DNA of 64,000 nucleotides from JABMPO01 sp964539785 (GCA_964539785.1 CAZIJQ010000004.1:1-64000), one strand, 5' to 3'; positions 1-8,493 are shown, counted from the stretch's first letter. The notes: a model not told the origin generated them from the sequence alone. Translations and numbers: made by a program.

Positions 1-93
1 GTGAAAGAGCAGTCTTCCTCAGGCAGCCATTAATCTACCACGCTTCAGGTTTTCAGTTTCCTTCAACCACTCACTCAAGAGTATGAGAATATA

Positions 94-570
94 GTGACGT
101 GTGATTCTAATAATTTTGGTGTTGCCCCTGAGATAAGTGAAGCAATGTGTATTAATCGTCTGCTGGATGGTCAACTCCTTAATGAGATTCCGGATGAATT
201 TTCAATTAGTATTAAAAAACTTGTCAAAGAAACTTTCTATCTTGGTGTTTTCACTCAGTTGTACCTAATGAATTTTCCAACTCGCGATAATTTTGAGAAT
301 GTTAACAGAACACAGTTAAGAAGGAAATGGCAAATTGATGCAATTACATCTGATGTTGAAATGGGGTATTATGGAGATCCTGAAAATCCAATTTTAATGG
401 ATCTTTGGGAGTATCACTACTACACAAAAGTTGTACCAAAGTTTAGAGAGAAATTAAATCCTACCTCTTTCAAGTTTGGTAAATTCAAATCATATTTTCA
501 AAATCTCTATCTCTCAGGAGCACTTCTAGTAATGTACTGTGACCTGTCAACTAAAGGAACTCTAGATTAG
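94..570 (+). CDS. hypothetical protein, unknown family
   Basis: I do not recognise this 158-aa protein. It is rich in aromatic and charged residues, has no obvious signal peptide or long membrane segment, and no catalytic motif that I can name. The start is a GTG at 94 without a clear ribosome binding site. The frame stays open upstream to a TAA at 31-33 with no ATG, so the protein could begin further upstream at an unusual start, or be a truncated remnant. It is followed by an attC-like half site and a gene-poor gap, which fits an accessory island. The ORF length and composition suggest it is coding, but this is not certain. Confidence 0.5.
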   Translation: MTCDSNNFGVAPEISEAMCINRLLDGQLLNEIPDEFSISIKKLVKETFYLGVFTQLYLMNFPTRDNFENVNRTQLRRKWQIDAITSDVEMGYYGDPENPILMDLWEYHYYTKVVPKFREKLNPTSFKFGKFKSYFQNLYLSGALLVMYCDLSTKGTLD

Positions 571-819
571 GAATCATGTTATTGATTTTCAATTTTAGTG
601 AACCACCTAACAACCACTGCACCGGACGCAAATAGCGGGAGGGCCAAATCGTGAAATGGAATATTAGCATTGGAAATTCTTGATCTAAGTGAAAAGCATC
701 ATTGCCAATATTTCTGCCGTCTTGAAGACTGGTCGAAATGTGAGATTTTAGAAAATGGAATTTTTGATCAACAAACAACCGGCCAAGTTTGTACATATTA
801 GTCAAGCCGGTATCTCAAA
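571..819. other. gene-poor spacer with attC-like half site at 605-629
   Basis: This 249-base spacer has no convincing gene. At 605-611 the bases ACCTAAC fit the integron R'' consensus RYYYAAC. They are followed by AACCACTGCACCGGACGC, which resembles the left arm of some environmental attC sites. I found no matching right half ending in GTTRRRY before the next gene, so this is at best a decayed or one-sided site. It lies just after a small orphan ORF and before another same-strand gene, as cassettes would be arranged. Confidence 0.3.
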
Positions 820-1269
820 ATGAAAGTCAATCGATCAATTATTATTAAAACCAATCCCCTGCATATGTGGGCTGAATTGCAGAAAATATCAGCTCTACAG
901 CAGGTTGCCTCTCCAATGTTAGTATTTAAACCAATAGATGGTATTACATTGCCCGAAAAATGGGAATCGGGTCAAGAATATGCATTAACTATTTCATTTT
1001 TCGGAATCTTACCGCTTGGAAAACATACTATCAAAATTATAAATATTGATGAGGAGCAATTAGAAATTCTTACTAATGAAAGTGGTACGCTTACAAAAGT
1101 GTGGGATCATTTAATAAAAATTGAAGTGCTTAATAATAAGAATATTAAATACACAGATTCCGTCGAAATCAAGGCCGGAATATTGACATTATTTGTATGG
1201 CTGTTTGCATACGTATTTTACGGTCACCGTCAAAAGAAGTGGAAAGAAATCCTGGAACAATCAAATTGA
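820..1269 (+). CDS. SRPBCC (START-like) family protein
   Basis: A 149-aa protein with the layout of SRPBCC/polyketide-cyclase-like domains, which fold into a helix-grip pocket for a hydrophobic ligand. The first strand (MKVNRSIIIKTNP) is followed by an amphipathic helix (MWAELQKI). The middle is a run of alternating strands, and the C-terminal helix region is hydrophobic (ILTLFVWLFAYVFYG) and ends in basic residues (HRQKKWKEI), as in many SRPBCC proteins that position a C-terminal helix over the pocket. Ligand and role are unknown. It stands alone on the + strand in the accessory strip. The family call rests on pattern similarity only. Confidence 0.6.
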   Translation: MKVNRSIIIKTNPLHMWAELQKISALQQVASPMLVFKPIDGITLPEKWESGQEYALTISFFGILPLGKHTIKIINIDEEQLEILTNESGTLTKVWDHLIKIEVLNNKNIKYTDSVEIKAGILTLFVWLFAYVFYGHRQKKWKEILEQSN

Positions 1270-1370
1270 ACCGGAGGATTGCTTACCAAAGGTGTTCATC
1301 GCAGTTGATGCAGGCGTTATTGAATGTTGCCTGCCAATCGAAGCCTGGGCGTAGATTCGAATATTAATTT

Positions 1371-1474
1371 GGTCACCCTGCGCTGACTATCTACATTAAA
1401 GCCTGTCTTCCGAAGCATGGTTAGTGCGTAGGAAGGCTACGATAGTTAAATAGCTACGAGTGGTAAAAAAATTG
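1371..1474. repeat. palindrome-bearing repeat, copy 1 (upstream of dinD)
   Basis: Two conserved blocks, 1371-1394 (GGTCACCCTGCGCTGACTAT then CTAC) and 1437-1474 (CTACGATAGTTAAATAGCTA onward to TAAAAAAATTG), match the copy at 2449-2514 at most positions. The blocks carry partly complementary ACTAT-CTAC and CTACGATAGT stretches. This copy also contains an insert (about 1401-1437) whose ends, GCCTGTCTTCC and GGAAGGC, can pair into an imperfect hairpin. It lies just before dinD. Confidence 0.6.
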
Positions 1475-1557
1475 GAATTTTATATTGGAGAAGAGTATTG
1501 ATAGTTGAATAAAGACTTGGCTATAAATGAAGTCCGTATAACCTGGGGAATGAACCT

Positions 1558-2397
1558 ATGAAAAAAGAAATCATAAAACATTTAACACAAGATTTTGAAT
1601 CCAATGCCAACCAAACGCGAAATGGTATTGAGTTCTGGTTTGCCCGAGATTTGCAGTATTTACTGGGCTATTCCAAGTGGGATAATTTTGTAAAAGTTAT
1701 AACAAAAGCAAAAATATCCTGCGAAACTACTGGTCATCAGGTGTCAGACCATTTTGCCGACGTCGGGAAAATGGTCAAAATTGGTTCTGGGACAGAACGT
1801 GAAATAAGGGATTTTATGCTTACCCGCTTTGCCTGTTATCTGATAGCCCAGAATGGCGATCCTAAAAAAGAGCAAATCGCATTTGCTCAAAATTATTTTG
1901 CTGTGCAAACCCGCAAGTTTGAAATTATTGAACAGCGCATCAAAGACTGGGAACGCCTGCAAGCCCGGCAGAAACTCACTTTTTCAGAGAAGGATCTATC
2001 CGAACTTATATTTGAACAAACTGGCAATGATAGAGATTTTAGTATGATCCGCAGTAAAGGCGATCAGGCACTTTTTGGTTTTACAACCGGACAAATGAAA
2101 CAAAAACTGAATATAAAACCAAACCGGCCTCTGGCTGATTTTCTGCCAACCATTACCATCAAAGCAAAAGATTTTGCTACAGAAATAACCATATTTAATG
2201 TTAAAGACAAAGACATTCACCAGGGAAATAAAATTGCTTGGGAACATATAACCAACAATAAAAGCGTCCGAAAATTATTACTTGAACGTGGTATACATCC
2301 GGAAGATCTGCCGCCTGAAGAAGATATCAAGAAACTTGAACGGAAAGCTAGATCAGATGATAAAAAGTTTGTTAAAAATCCGGATAAATTGAACTAG
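1558..2397 (+). CDS. dinD: DNA damage-inducible protein D
   Basis: A 279-aa homologue of E. coli DinD (about 274 aa), an SOS-induced protein that inhibits RecA strand exchange. Recognisable family segments are the FWFARDLQYLLGYSKWDNF region near residues 26-45, the CETTGHQVSDHF stretch near 60-71, and the core FMLTRFACYLIAQNGDPKK near 86-104, closely matching E. coli LSRYACYLVVQNGDP. The C-terminal third contains ELIFEQTGNDRDF and a basic tail. The ATG at 1558 is preceded by GGGGAA at a workable spacing. Outside enterics, dinD-like genes are often carried in accessory regions; here the gene is bracketed by two copies of a dispersed repeat. I see no certain LexA box. Confidence 0.85.
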   Translation: MKKEIIKHLTQDFESNANQTRNGIEFWFARDLQYLLGYSKWDNFVKVITKAKISCETTGHQVSDHFADVGKMVKIGSGTEREIRDFMLTRFACYLIAQNGDPKKEQIAFAQNYFAVQTRKFEIIEQRIKDWERLQARQKLTFSEKDLSELIFEQTGNDRDFSMIRSKGDQALFGFTTGQMKQKLNIKPNRPLADFLPTITIKAKDFATEITIFNVKDKDIHQGNKIAWEHITNNKSVRKLLLERGIHPEDLPPEEDIKKLERKARSDDKKFVKNPDKLN

Positions 2398-2448
2398 GTA
2401 TCAATTAAGAATTACGAATGAACAATGAAGAATTGGAAACTGGGGATT

Positions 2449-2514
2449 GGCCACCCTACGCTAACTATCTACGCTTTACTACGATAGTCAAGAAGCTACG
2501 GGTGTAAAAAATTG
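2449..2514. repeat. palindrome-bearing repeat, copy 2 (downstream of dinD)
   Basis: Shorter copy of the element at 1371-1474. The block at 2449-2472 begins GGCCACCCTACGCTAACTAT and the block at 2479-2514 begins CTACGATAGTCAAGAAGCTA, with only 6 bases between them. ACTAT-CTAC and GTAG-ATAGT-type complementarity allows a stem. Both copies have the same orientation and enclose dinD. Confidence 0.6.
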
Positions 2515-2618
2515 TAAAAGAGCCGGTTAATTTGCTCATTAGCTGCAATAAAACATGAAGTCAACTGTGGGTGGGTGAATAGAGTGAAGAATCAATATGA
2601 TAGGAAAAGGAGCAATCT

Positions 2619-3287
2619 GTGAGAATTCAGATCTATACTATGCAAACTATCGACGAAGCCCAGGCAGTGGTCTCGTTGGGTATCGATCATATTGGAATAA
2701 CGCCCAGCAATTCAGGTCTGCCTGGTGAGGTGGACTTTACCACAGCACGAGCGATTGTAGATGCGGTTGGTAATTCAGCTGTCAGAGTGGCTCTGTCGGT
2801 AGAATCCAATTTAGATGCAATAGAAACCATGGTACAGGCAGTCCGTCCAGATATCTTGCATCTCTGCGGACCCGAGAACACAGTCCCTCCCGATGCGGTG
2901 CGTGCTCTGCGAAAACGTTTGCCCAATGTATCAATTATGCAAGCAGTTTCCGTTGCTGGGCCAGATGCTCTGGATGTTGCCCTGGCCTTCCAGGAAGTAG
3001 CAGATTATCTGATTCTGGACACTCAAACCCCGGATATTGCGGGTATTGGCGCGTCAGGCGAAACCCATGATTGGAACATTAGCCGCGAGATTGTCAAACA
3101 GGTACAGATACCTGTCATTCTAGCGGGGGGGCTGTCGCCGGAGAACGTAGCTCGGGCAATCAGTGTAGTGCGGCCTTGGGGAGTGGATTCGCTCACACAC
3201 ACAAACTATTCGCTAACGAATGGCGACTTCCGCAAAGACTTTGACCGCATCCGTCAGTTTGTGATGGCGACCCAGAGAGTATCATAA
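2619..3287 (+). CDS. phosphoribosylanthranilate isomerase-like TIM barrel, catalytic Cys absent
   Basis: A 222-aa (beta/alpha)8 barrel of the TrpF family. The C-terminal phosphate-binding part is intact (ILAGGLSPENV, about 167-177; GVDSLTH near 188; FRKDFDRI near 204), and the acidic residue expected at the active site is present in LILD134. The N-terminal catalytic motif, normally KICG with a cysteine, reads here as IQIYTMQ, with Tyr6 at the cysteine position, and the usual basic substrate residue in the following loop is replaced by SGLPGEVD. No other trp gene is nearby. The GTG start at 2619 has an excellent AAGGAG at 2607-2612. Codon composition looks richer in G+C than its neighbours. 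It is probably a paralogue with another substrate, or is inactive as TrpF. Confidence 0.65.
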   Translation: MRIQIYTMQTIDEAQAVVSLGIDHIGITPSNSGLPGEVDFTTARAIVDAVGNSAVRVALSVESNLDAIETMVQAVRPDILHLCGPENTVPPDAVRALRKRLPNVSIMQAVSVAGPDALDVALAFQEVADYLILDTQTPDIAGIGASGETHDWNISREIVKQVQIPVILAGGLSPENVARAISVVRPWGVDSLTHTNYSLTNGDFRKDFDRIRQFVMATQRVS

Positions 3288-3427
3288 AACATGACTGCGT
3301 CACAGGAGCAGATATGTCTAAAGTGTATTTATCCCCTAATTGAGAATGCCGTATTAAATAAGAGGACTGTTTGATTATCGTGTTCATCGAAGCAGAAATA
3401 AAGGAAATATAAAATGAAAGGAATGTT

Positions 3428-3688
3428 ATGAGTAATATCCTGTTTGGAATCGCAATTCTTGGCGTGATCTGGGGAATTGTATCGGCGATGATCATGATAT
3501 CTTATATTAGTCGTCGAGGTCATAAAGTCAGCTTTCTGCTGATCAGACTATTTATCTTCAAATACATTAATCAGTATTATAAACTCACCAAAAAAGAAAC
3601 TGGTAAACCCGGGGTCTGGTTCTTTTCCTATATCGCTGCCATGAATCTGGCCCTGGTATGTGCAATAATAGGCGCCGTTTTGAAATGA
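3428..3688 (+). CDS. small membrane protein, unknown
   Basis: An 86-aa protein with two predicted membrane helices: one at about residues 4-26 (LFGIAILGVIWGIVSAMIMI) and one at about 65-85 ending at the C-terminus (SYIAAMNLALVCAIIGAVL). A basic, aromatic segment lies between them (FIFKYINQYYKLTKKETGK). The ATG is preceded by AAAGGA at a good distance. I do not recognise the family. It stands alone between the TrpF-like gene and another small membrane protein gene on the same strand. Confidence 0.6.
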   Translation: MSNILFGIAILGVIWGIVSAMIMISYISRRGHKVSFLLIRLFIFKYINQYYKLTKKETGKPGVWFFSYIAAMNLALVCAIIGAVLK

Positions 3689-3826
3689 TCATATTAATGA
3701 TTTAGAATTAAAGATGAAAAATAACGAGATAAATGGCTGGATCGTTAGTGGAGGGTAGAAAGAAGCTTGATACAGGTTCGTAAGATATTTTGTAGATAAT
3801 AATGTTATTAAATAGGGAGGTAGGGA

Positions 3827-4165
3827 ATGAAAACAAAAGATGAAGTAAAAGCTTATATCGAAAAGCTGTACCAGCAGGGTGTTGGTAGATATACAGCAGC
3901 GCCACCGCTATACCGCCTATTGTGGAGGATGGGTCTGAACATTCCACCACCTTTTTGCCAGAGTTTCCGGATGAACGTTTTAGTTTTTGGAATATTATTT
4001 ACCATTTTTTATCCGATTATTATGTGGATGATGAATAACCTGTTTACTTCCTGGGGCACATCAGTCACGGTTTTCCAGACCGTATTTACTGGCGTGGTGT
4101 TTGGATTAGGTATGGCTGGTTGGATCAGGTGGAAAAGTAAAAAACTGGATATTCCAAAATGGTAG
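3827..4165 (+). CDS. DUF6404-like small membrane protein
   Basis: A 112-aa protein. The N-terminal soluble segment (KTKDEVKAYIEKLYQQGVGR) leads into a distinctive APPLYRLLWRMGLNIPPPF stretch, then two hydrophobic helices at about residues 50-69 and 80-98, and a short basic tail. The order 'APP..RLL...G...PPP' followed by a helical hairpin matches what I remember of the DUF6404 family, whose function is unknown. The start is well supported by GGGAGG about 7 bases before the ATG. Confidence 0.6.
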   Translation: MKTKDEVKAYIEKLYQQGVGRYTAAPPLYRLLWRMGLNIPPPFCQSFRMNVLVFGILFTIFYPIIMWMMNNLFTSWGTSVTVFQTVFTGVVFGLGMAGWIRWKSKKLDIPKW

Positions 4166-4224
4166 GATATAATTAAAATTTTGAGACCAACCTAACATCT
4201 GTAGTAAAAAAGGTAATAAAAAAA

Positions 4225-4707
4225 ATGAATCAAATTATTTACCAGCCGATCGGAACGATTCACTCCCCTTTCACCAGTTTGGAGGATATGCCGATCCAAC
4301 CACCGGCCGCTCGTGGTTTTAAGGGACAGGTGATTATTGAAGAAGAATATCTACCCGCTCTGACAGACCTGAGCGGTTTTTCCCACATCTATCTGCTGTA
4401 TCACCTCCATCTGTCAAAAACATATGAATTGAAGGTGATTCCATTCCTGGATGATCAGCAAAGAGGACTGTTTGCCACCCGGGCACCCAGACGACCAAAT
4501 CCTATCGGTCTATCGTTGGTACGGCTATTGAAAATTAATGGGAATATTCTGGAAATCGCCAATCCGGATGTCGTCGACGGTACTCCCCTGCTGGATATTA
4601 AACCGTATGTGGCTGAAATGGAAGCTACAGAAGATTATAAGATCGGCTGGTTGTCAAAATATATTGACCAGCTAAAGAAAAAGCGGTCTGATGAACGATT
4701 CAGATAG
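4225..4707 (+). CDS. trmO: TrmO/TsaA-family tRNA methyltransferase
   Basis: A 160-aa protein of the UPF0066/TsaA beta-barrel family. E. coli TrmO uses S-adenosylmethionine to N6-methylate t6A37 in tRNA-Thr. Hallmarks seen are the N-terminal PIGTIHSPF, the central LSGFSHIYLLYHLH, the signature RAPRRPNPIGLSLVRL (SAM/tRNA-binding RxPxRPNPIG), and the C-terminal DVVDGTPLLDIKPYV. It is shorter than E. coli TrmO (235 aa) because it lacks the C-terminal extension, as many bacterial and archaeal members do. It converges on the cytochrome pair that follows on the other strand. Confidence 0.85.
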   Translation: MNQIIYQPIGTIHSPFTSLEDMPIQPPAARGFKGQVIIEEEYLPALTDLSGFSHIYLLYHLHLSKTYELKVIPFLDDQQRGLFATRAPRRPNPIGLSLVRLLKINGNILEIANPDVVDGTPLLDIKPYVAEMEATEDYKIGWLSKYIDQLKKKRSDERFR

Positions 4708-4774
4708 CAAGCAAGTACAAGAGAGAATCGTAATCAGCTAAATTATTGCAGGTATCTGACGCAGTACCGGCAAT

Positions 4775-6274
4775 CTATTCATAGGATCTTAGAAACTCAT
4801 CCCTTAGATAATCCCGCATCAGGCTTTCACGGCTATCAATTGAAGAATTTTGGATATATTCAAAAGGCTGGTCGGAATCCTTCGCTAAAATCGAATGGCA
4901 TAGTGTACAAGTGGCAGAAATATTATTGCCTTCGGCATCCCGTAAATTCTGATTATGACAGCGGAAACAACCAAGATCATTTTCATGACCGATATGGTTC
5001 GGATAGCTACCCCAGGTAATAGCCATTTCAGGATGAATATTGCGGGAATAAATCCCCTGTAAAGCAGTAATTGCCTGATCGATTTTATCGGCGCTGGCAT
5101 TACTGAACTCGGGGTAATGACGATTATAAAATGATTTGATCATGAATTCAATATTTTCATTTCCCCTCTCTTTTTGATTGAAATCGGCACTATTTAGCGC
5201 TTTTAAACCTTCCCGTTTAATGAAGGGAATATCCCGACTGATTAATCCTGATAGCAAACGATCATCAATTGCATCATCCGGTTCTTCATATATGTGAGTT
5301 GCTCGATTATGACAATCCACACAGTCAAGTGTTCTGGTCTGTTCAATCGGTACCTCTATATCCTTCAGATTGCGGTTGGCAAATCGTTTGAAGTCGCCAT
5401 TTTTCTGTTTCACTTCAACCCATACAATTTCTTCACGTTCTTCGGTGACAGCAGCAAAACGGACTTCATTTTCCTCAGCAATATGCCAATGTATGCCAGA
5501 TGGTTCTGCTCCGTGGCCAGCATCAATTTTTAATAACAGGGTTGTATACCGAGGACTGGATTGTTCATCAGATCTATAATGAACGATTGATTTAAGCCGC
5601 CGACCATAAAATTTATCTGGCCAATGACATTTTTCACAGGTTTCTCGGGCTGGGCGCAGATTATGAACCGGCGTTGGAATTGGGCGATTATAGAGTTCAA
5701 AGGTAGCGGAAATCATTTGCCAGACACCATTCAGTTTGGCATCAACAACTGCTCCCACCCCTTCTCCTATATGACAATCGACACAGGCCACTCGGGCATG
5801 AGGTGATTGTTGATAAGCCGCCCATTCAGGCCCCATAACATCATGGCAGGCAGTTCCGCAAAATTCTGAGGAATCCATGAAATGCAGAGCATTAATGCTT
5901 ACTGAAGATAGGAATACAATGCTGGCAACTGTTATAATGGTCACAATCCACAATGCTCTGGAACCAGTGATCTGGGCTTTCAAATCTTCCGGATCAAAAC
6001 TCTCAGAAAATAATTCCCGGGTAGTTTTACCTGTTTTTTTCCGGTATTGCCACCAACCAATGGGTACCAGGATCATCCCCAATATAAATAAGGCTGGGAA
6101 AACCAAATAAGCAATCAATCCGGCATAGGCATTACCAAACAATCCAATGAATTGGAGAATTTGAAAAAATAGGAAGGATACGAGCGATGATAGGACCAGA
6201 ATAATACCAAGTTTTCCAGTCCAGTACCGTGATAATCGCCGGACAATGTTGATATATTTTAACAGTGTATTCAT
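4775..6274 (-). CDS. NapC/NirT-type membrane multiheme cytochrome c (quinol oxidase side)
   Basis: A 499-aa inner-membrane cytochrome. The N-terminus has three hydrophobic helices (about residues 20-45, 53-73, 107-127), followed by a periplasmic domain with five canonical CXXCH heme sites (CVDCH, CEKCH, CVDCH, CFRCH, CTLCH) and one spaced CX3CH site (CGTACH) at the position of the first NapC/NrfH heme. Three N-terminal helices and this length resemble the ImcH-like quinol:cytochrome oxidoreductases more than the single-helix NrfH. The start ATG overlaps the end of the octaheme gene by 4 bases, so the two are translated together. It is inferred to pass electrons from menaquinol to that periplasmic partner. 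Heme insertion would need the ccm system at 23-28 kb. Confidence 0.85.
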   Translation of the reverse strand: MNTLLKYINIVRRLSRYWTGKLGIILVLSSLVSFLFFQILQFIGLFGNAYAGLIAYLVFPALFILGMILVPIGWWQYRKKTGKTTRELFSESFDPEDLKAQITGSRALWIVTIITVASIVFLSSVSINALHFMDSSEFCGTACHDVMGPEWAAYQQSPHARVACVDCHIGEGVGAVVDAKLNGVWQMISATFELYNRPIPTPVHNLRPARETCEKCHWPDKFYGRRLKSIVHYRSDEQSSPRYTTLLLKIDAGHGAEPSGIHWHIAEENEVRFAAVTEEREEIVWVEVKQKNGDFKRFANRNLKDIEVPIEQTRTLDCVDCHNRATHIYEEPDDAIDDRLLSGLISRDIPFIKREGLKALNSADFNQKERGNENIEFMIKSFYNRHYPEFSNASADKIDQAITALQGIYSRNIHPEMAITWGSYPNHIGHENDLGCFRCHNQNLRDAEGNNISATCTLCHSILAKDSDQPFEYIQNSSIDSRESLMRDYLRDEFLRSYE

Positions 6275-7593
6275 TCAGTATCAAAAAACTGTTTATAGAT
6301 TGCTTCCATTTCACCATTGTGAATGCTCTGCTTCAAATCATCTGTGGACTTATTCATCCAATTGTGCATGGGATTTTCCGTTAATAAATTGTCGATAAAG
6401 GCATTAACCTCAGAATCATTCAATTTTTGTGCTTCGGGAATCAGTTTAAAATAGAAATTATGCGCCACATCATACATTCCATGCCACCAGGCATAATCCG
6501 GCCCGGCCATGGCGACTCCATGGCGTGCCTGCCGACCTTCGTGATGCCACAACTCCCAATAAATCCACTCGATCTCATTGCTAAAAGCGGCTTTATTCTC
6601 CAATAATCCTTTAGTCTTGATTAATTCAATCAATGCTGTAGCCGGTTTAGCAAATTTCTCATCGTACATTTTTATAAATGCATCAAATTGGTAAAAATGT
6701 CCATTGATAAAAGTTGTGGTATGACAGGCTTGACATACATCGGTCATATTCTTACGTTTCTGCTGATAATTGTCTTTCAGTTTTGAGATCGGAGGACGAA
6801 GCGTCCACTGGAGCCGCTGGCCTACATCGTGAGTTGATTCCTGAAGGCGGGTTGCACCCATATGACAAGTAACGCAGGTAGGAGCTTCATAATAATCTTC
6901 TCCTACGACCCAACTGTAGGAGTTCAAATTCATGTTATCAATATTAGTGTAATAAATATTGCCATGTTTGGATTCTTCGTAGACCTCTTTCTGGGGATGA
7001 TCTGGCCCCAGATGGCATTTTGAACAGGCTTCTGGCTGACGAGCCTGGGCTTTGGAAAATCCATGACGGGTATGGCAAGCATTACAGGAACCTTTTGATC
7101 CGTCCGGATTTATCCTACCGATCCCTGAATTAGGCCAGGATTTGCGCGCCAGCTTATTCGGTGATTCGGGATCGATTTGGATCCGTGTTCCATGACAGCT
7201 TTCACACCCGGTAATAACCGCTTGATGACCTCCCACCACATTAGCCAGGTAGGCATCGGCTGATTCCAGGATTAATCCGGCTGTAGCATGGTAGGAATCG
7301 GCAACTTCTTCGGTCTCTTTTTCGTGACAGATTCCACAATCATCAGGCGTAACCAGGGTTGCAACATAAACGTCTTCATGCAGAAAAGCATCATCGTCAT
7401 CTTCTTCCGCGCCATGGCAATCGATGCAGGTTACCTCGTACTCGGCATGGGAAGATTCATACCATTGCAGATATAGACCTGGCGTTTTTTCCTTATGACA
7501 CACCAGGCAGCGGGCACCATCATCCTGCCCTAATAATGGCAAAGAAACCCATATAATTACCATTATCAGAAATATATTTAAGCGTATGTTCAT
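6271..7593 (-). CDS. octaheme c-type cytochrome, hydroxylamine oxidoreductase family
   Basis: A 440-aa secreted cytochrome with a signal peptide (MNIRLNIFLIMVIIW...) and eight CXXCH sites at Cys 29, 56, 86, 130, 170, 190, 240 and 287. The segment around sites 5 and 6 (GRINPDGSKGSC, CHTRH, ARQPEACSKCHLGPDHPQ, YEESKHG) is characteristic of the HAO family, with site 4 (CESCHGT) in the place of the catalytic heme. Members either oxidize hydroxylamine or hydrazine or, in the reductive clade paired with NapC-like proteins, reduce nitrite or related N compounds. The overlap with the NapC/NirT-type gene favours the reductive role. AAGGA precedes the ATG. The C-terminal WHGMYDV contains a Tyr that may or may not match the HAO cross-linking Tyr. 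Confidence 0.85.
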   Translation of the reverse strand: MNIRLNIFLIMVIIWVSLPLLGQDDGARCLVCHKEKTPGLYLQWYESSHAEYEVTCIDCHGAEEDDDDAFLHEDVYVATLVTPDDCGICHEKETEEVADSYHATAGLILESADAYLANVVGGHQAVITGCESCHGTRIQIDPESPNKLARKSWPNSGIGRINPDGSKGSCNACHTRHGFSKAQARQPEACSKCHLGPDHPQKEVYEESKHGNIYYTNIDNMNLNSYSWVVGEDYYEAPTCVTCHMGATRLQESTHDVGQRLQWTLRPPISKLKDNYQQKRKNMTDVCQACHTTTFINGHFYQFDAFIKMYDEKFAKPATALIELIKTKGLLENKAAFSNEIEWIYWELWHHEGRQARHGVAMAGPDYAWWHGMYDVAHNFYFKLIPEAQKLNDSEVNAFIDNLLTENPMHNWMNKSTDDLKQSIHNGEMEAIYKQFFDTE

Positions 7594-7668
7594 TTACTTA
7601 TCCTTAACCAAATTTATTGACCAGAGATTAATAAAATATTTTGCTATTGCAAACGACTAAATAGCTGA

Positions 7669-8493
7669 TTACTGGAATGCTGTTTTCATTTTACTTTGAA
7701 TTTTTTTTGATATATAACTCAGGCCTAATACTGCAGCGCCTAAGGTAATAATCACCGGACCTGAAGGTAAATCGAGCAGATAAGAAAAATACAATCCTCC
7801 AAGGGTCATGATCATGCCAACAACCATAGACAATAGGATCACCATCAGAAATCGCTTAACCAGCATCAGGCTGATCATTGGTGGAATCGAAAGCAGGGCA
7901 ATCACCAGAATTACGCCGACCAAGCGAATTAACAGTACTATCGATATTGAAACCAACAGCATAAAAACCACCATCAGTATTCGCACCGGAACTCCCTGAA
8001 TAAAGGCAAATTCCTCATCAAATGAAATTGCCACGAATTCCTTATAAAATACTATAATTGTACCAAGAACAATTAGATCCAGAGTAACAGCAAGTATTAG
8101 ATCGGAAGCAGACACCGCTAAGATATTCCCGAACATATAAGTCATCAAGTTGGGTGTGTACCCAGGTGCTCTGGCAATAAATAGGATACCAATCGCCATA
8201 CCCAAAGCCCACAGAACTCCGATCAATGCTCCCTGATTAATTAATTTATCACGGTTGGACAATCCAAGAATAATGGCCAAAACTCCTGCCACCAGGAAAC
8301 CACCGGCAAGGGGATTTAAACCCCAATAATAAAATGCTCCGATTCCACCAAAAGCGGCATGACTAACGCCACCACTAATAAAAACCAGCCTTTTTATAAC
8401 AATAAAAGTTCCGAGTACACCGCACAGAATGCTGGCAAGAATACCGATATAAACAGCATTCCGAATAAAGTCATATCCGAGCAATTCAATCAT
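7669..8493 (-). CDS. metal ABC transporter permease (ZnuB/TroC family)
   Basis: An integral membrane permease of about 274 aa with roughly eight to nine hydrophobic helices and the family segment GGVSHAAFGGIGAFYYWG near the N-terminus, the part that docks with the ATPase. The C-terminus has the usual ALLSIPPMISLMLVKRF and a small GPVIITLGA segment. I chose the ATG at 8493 (MIELLGYDF) rather than upstream starts, because it overlaps the ATPase stop codon by 8 bases (ATGATTGA). It is the last gene of a three-gene operon for uptake of Zn, Mn or a similar divalent metal. Confidence 0.9.
   Translation of the reverse strand: MIELLGYDFIRNAVYIGILASILCGVLGTFIVIKRLVFISGGVSHAAFGGIGAFYYWGLNPLAGGFLVAGVLAIILGLSNRDKLINQGALIGVLWALGMAIGILFIARAPGYTPNLMTYMFGNILAVSASDLILAVTLDLIVLGTIIVFYKEFVAISFDEEFAFIQGVPVRILMVVFMLLVSISIVLLIRLVGVILVIALLSIPPMISLMLVKRFLMVILLSMVVGMIMTLGGLYFSYLLDLPSGPVIITLGAAVLGLSYISKKIQSKMKTAFQ

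Noticed and set aside
1..33. Open frame at the left edge ending in TAA (10 codons)
   Set aside because: It could be the tail of a gene outside the window, but 10 codons give no evidence of coding and no recognisable motif.
551..805. 84-aa ORF on the - strand in the spacer
   Set aside because: No ribosome binding site or motif; it overlaps the 3' end of the first ORF and the attC-like region.
7594..7668. FNR-like site TTGACCAGAGATTAA upstream of the octaheme gene
   Set aside because: The spacing between half sites is 5 instead of 4 and the match is imperfect; not enough to call a binding site.
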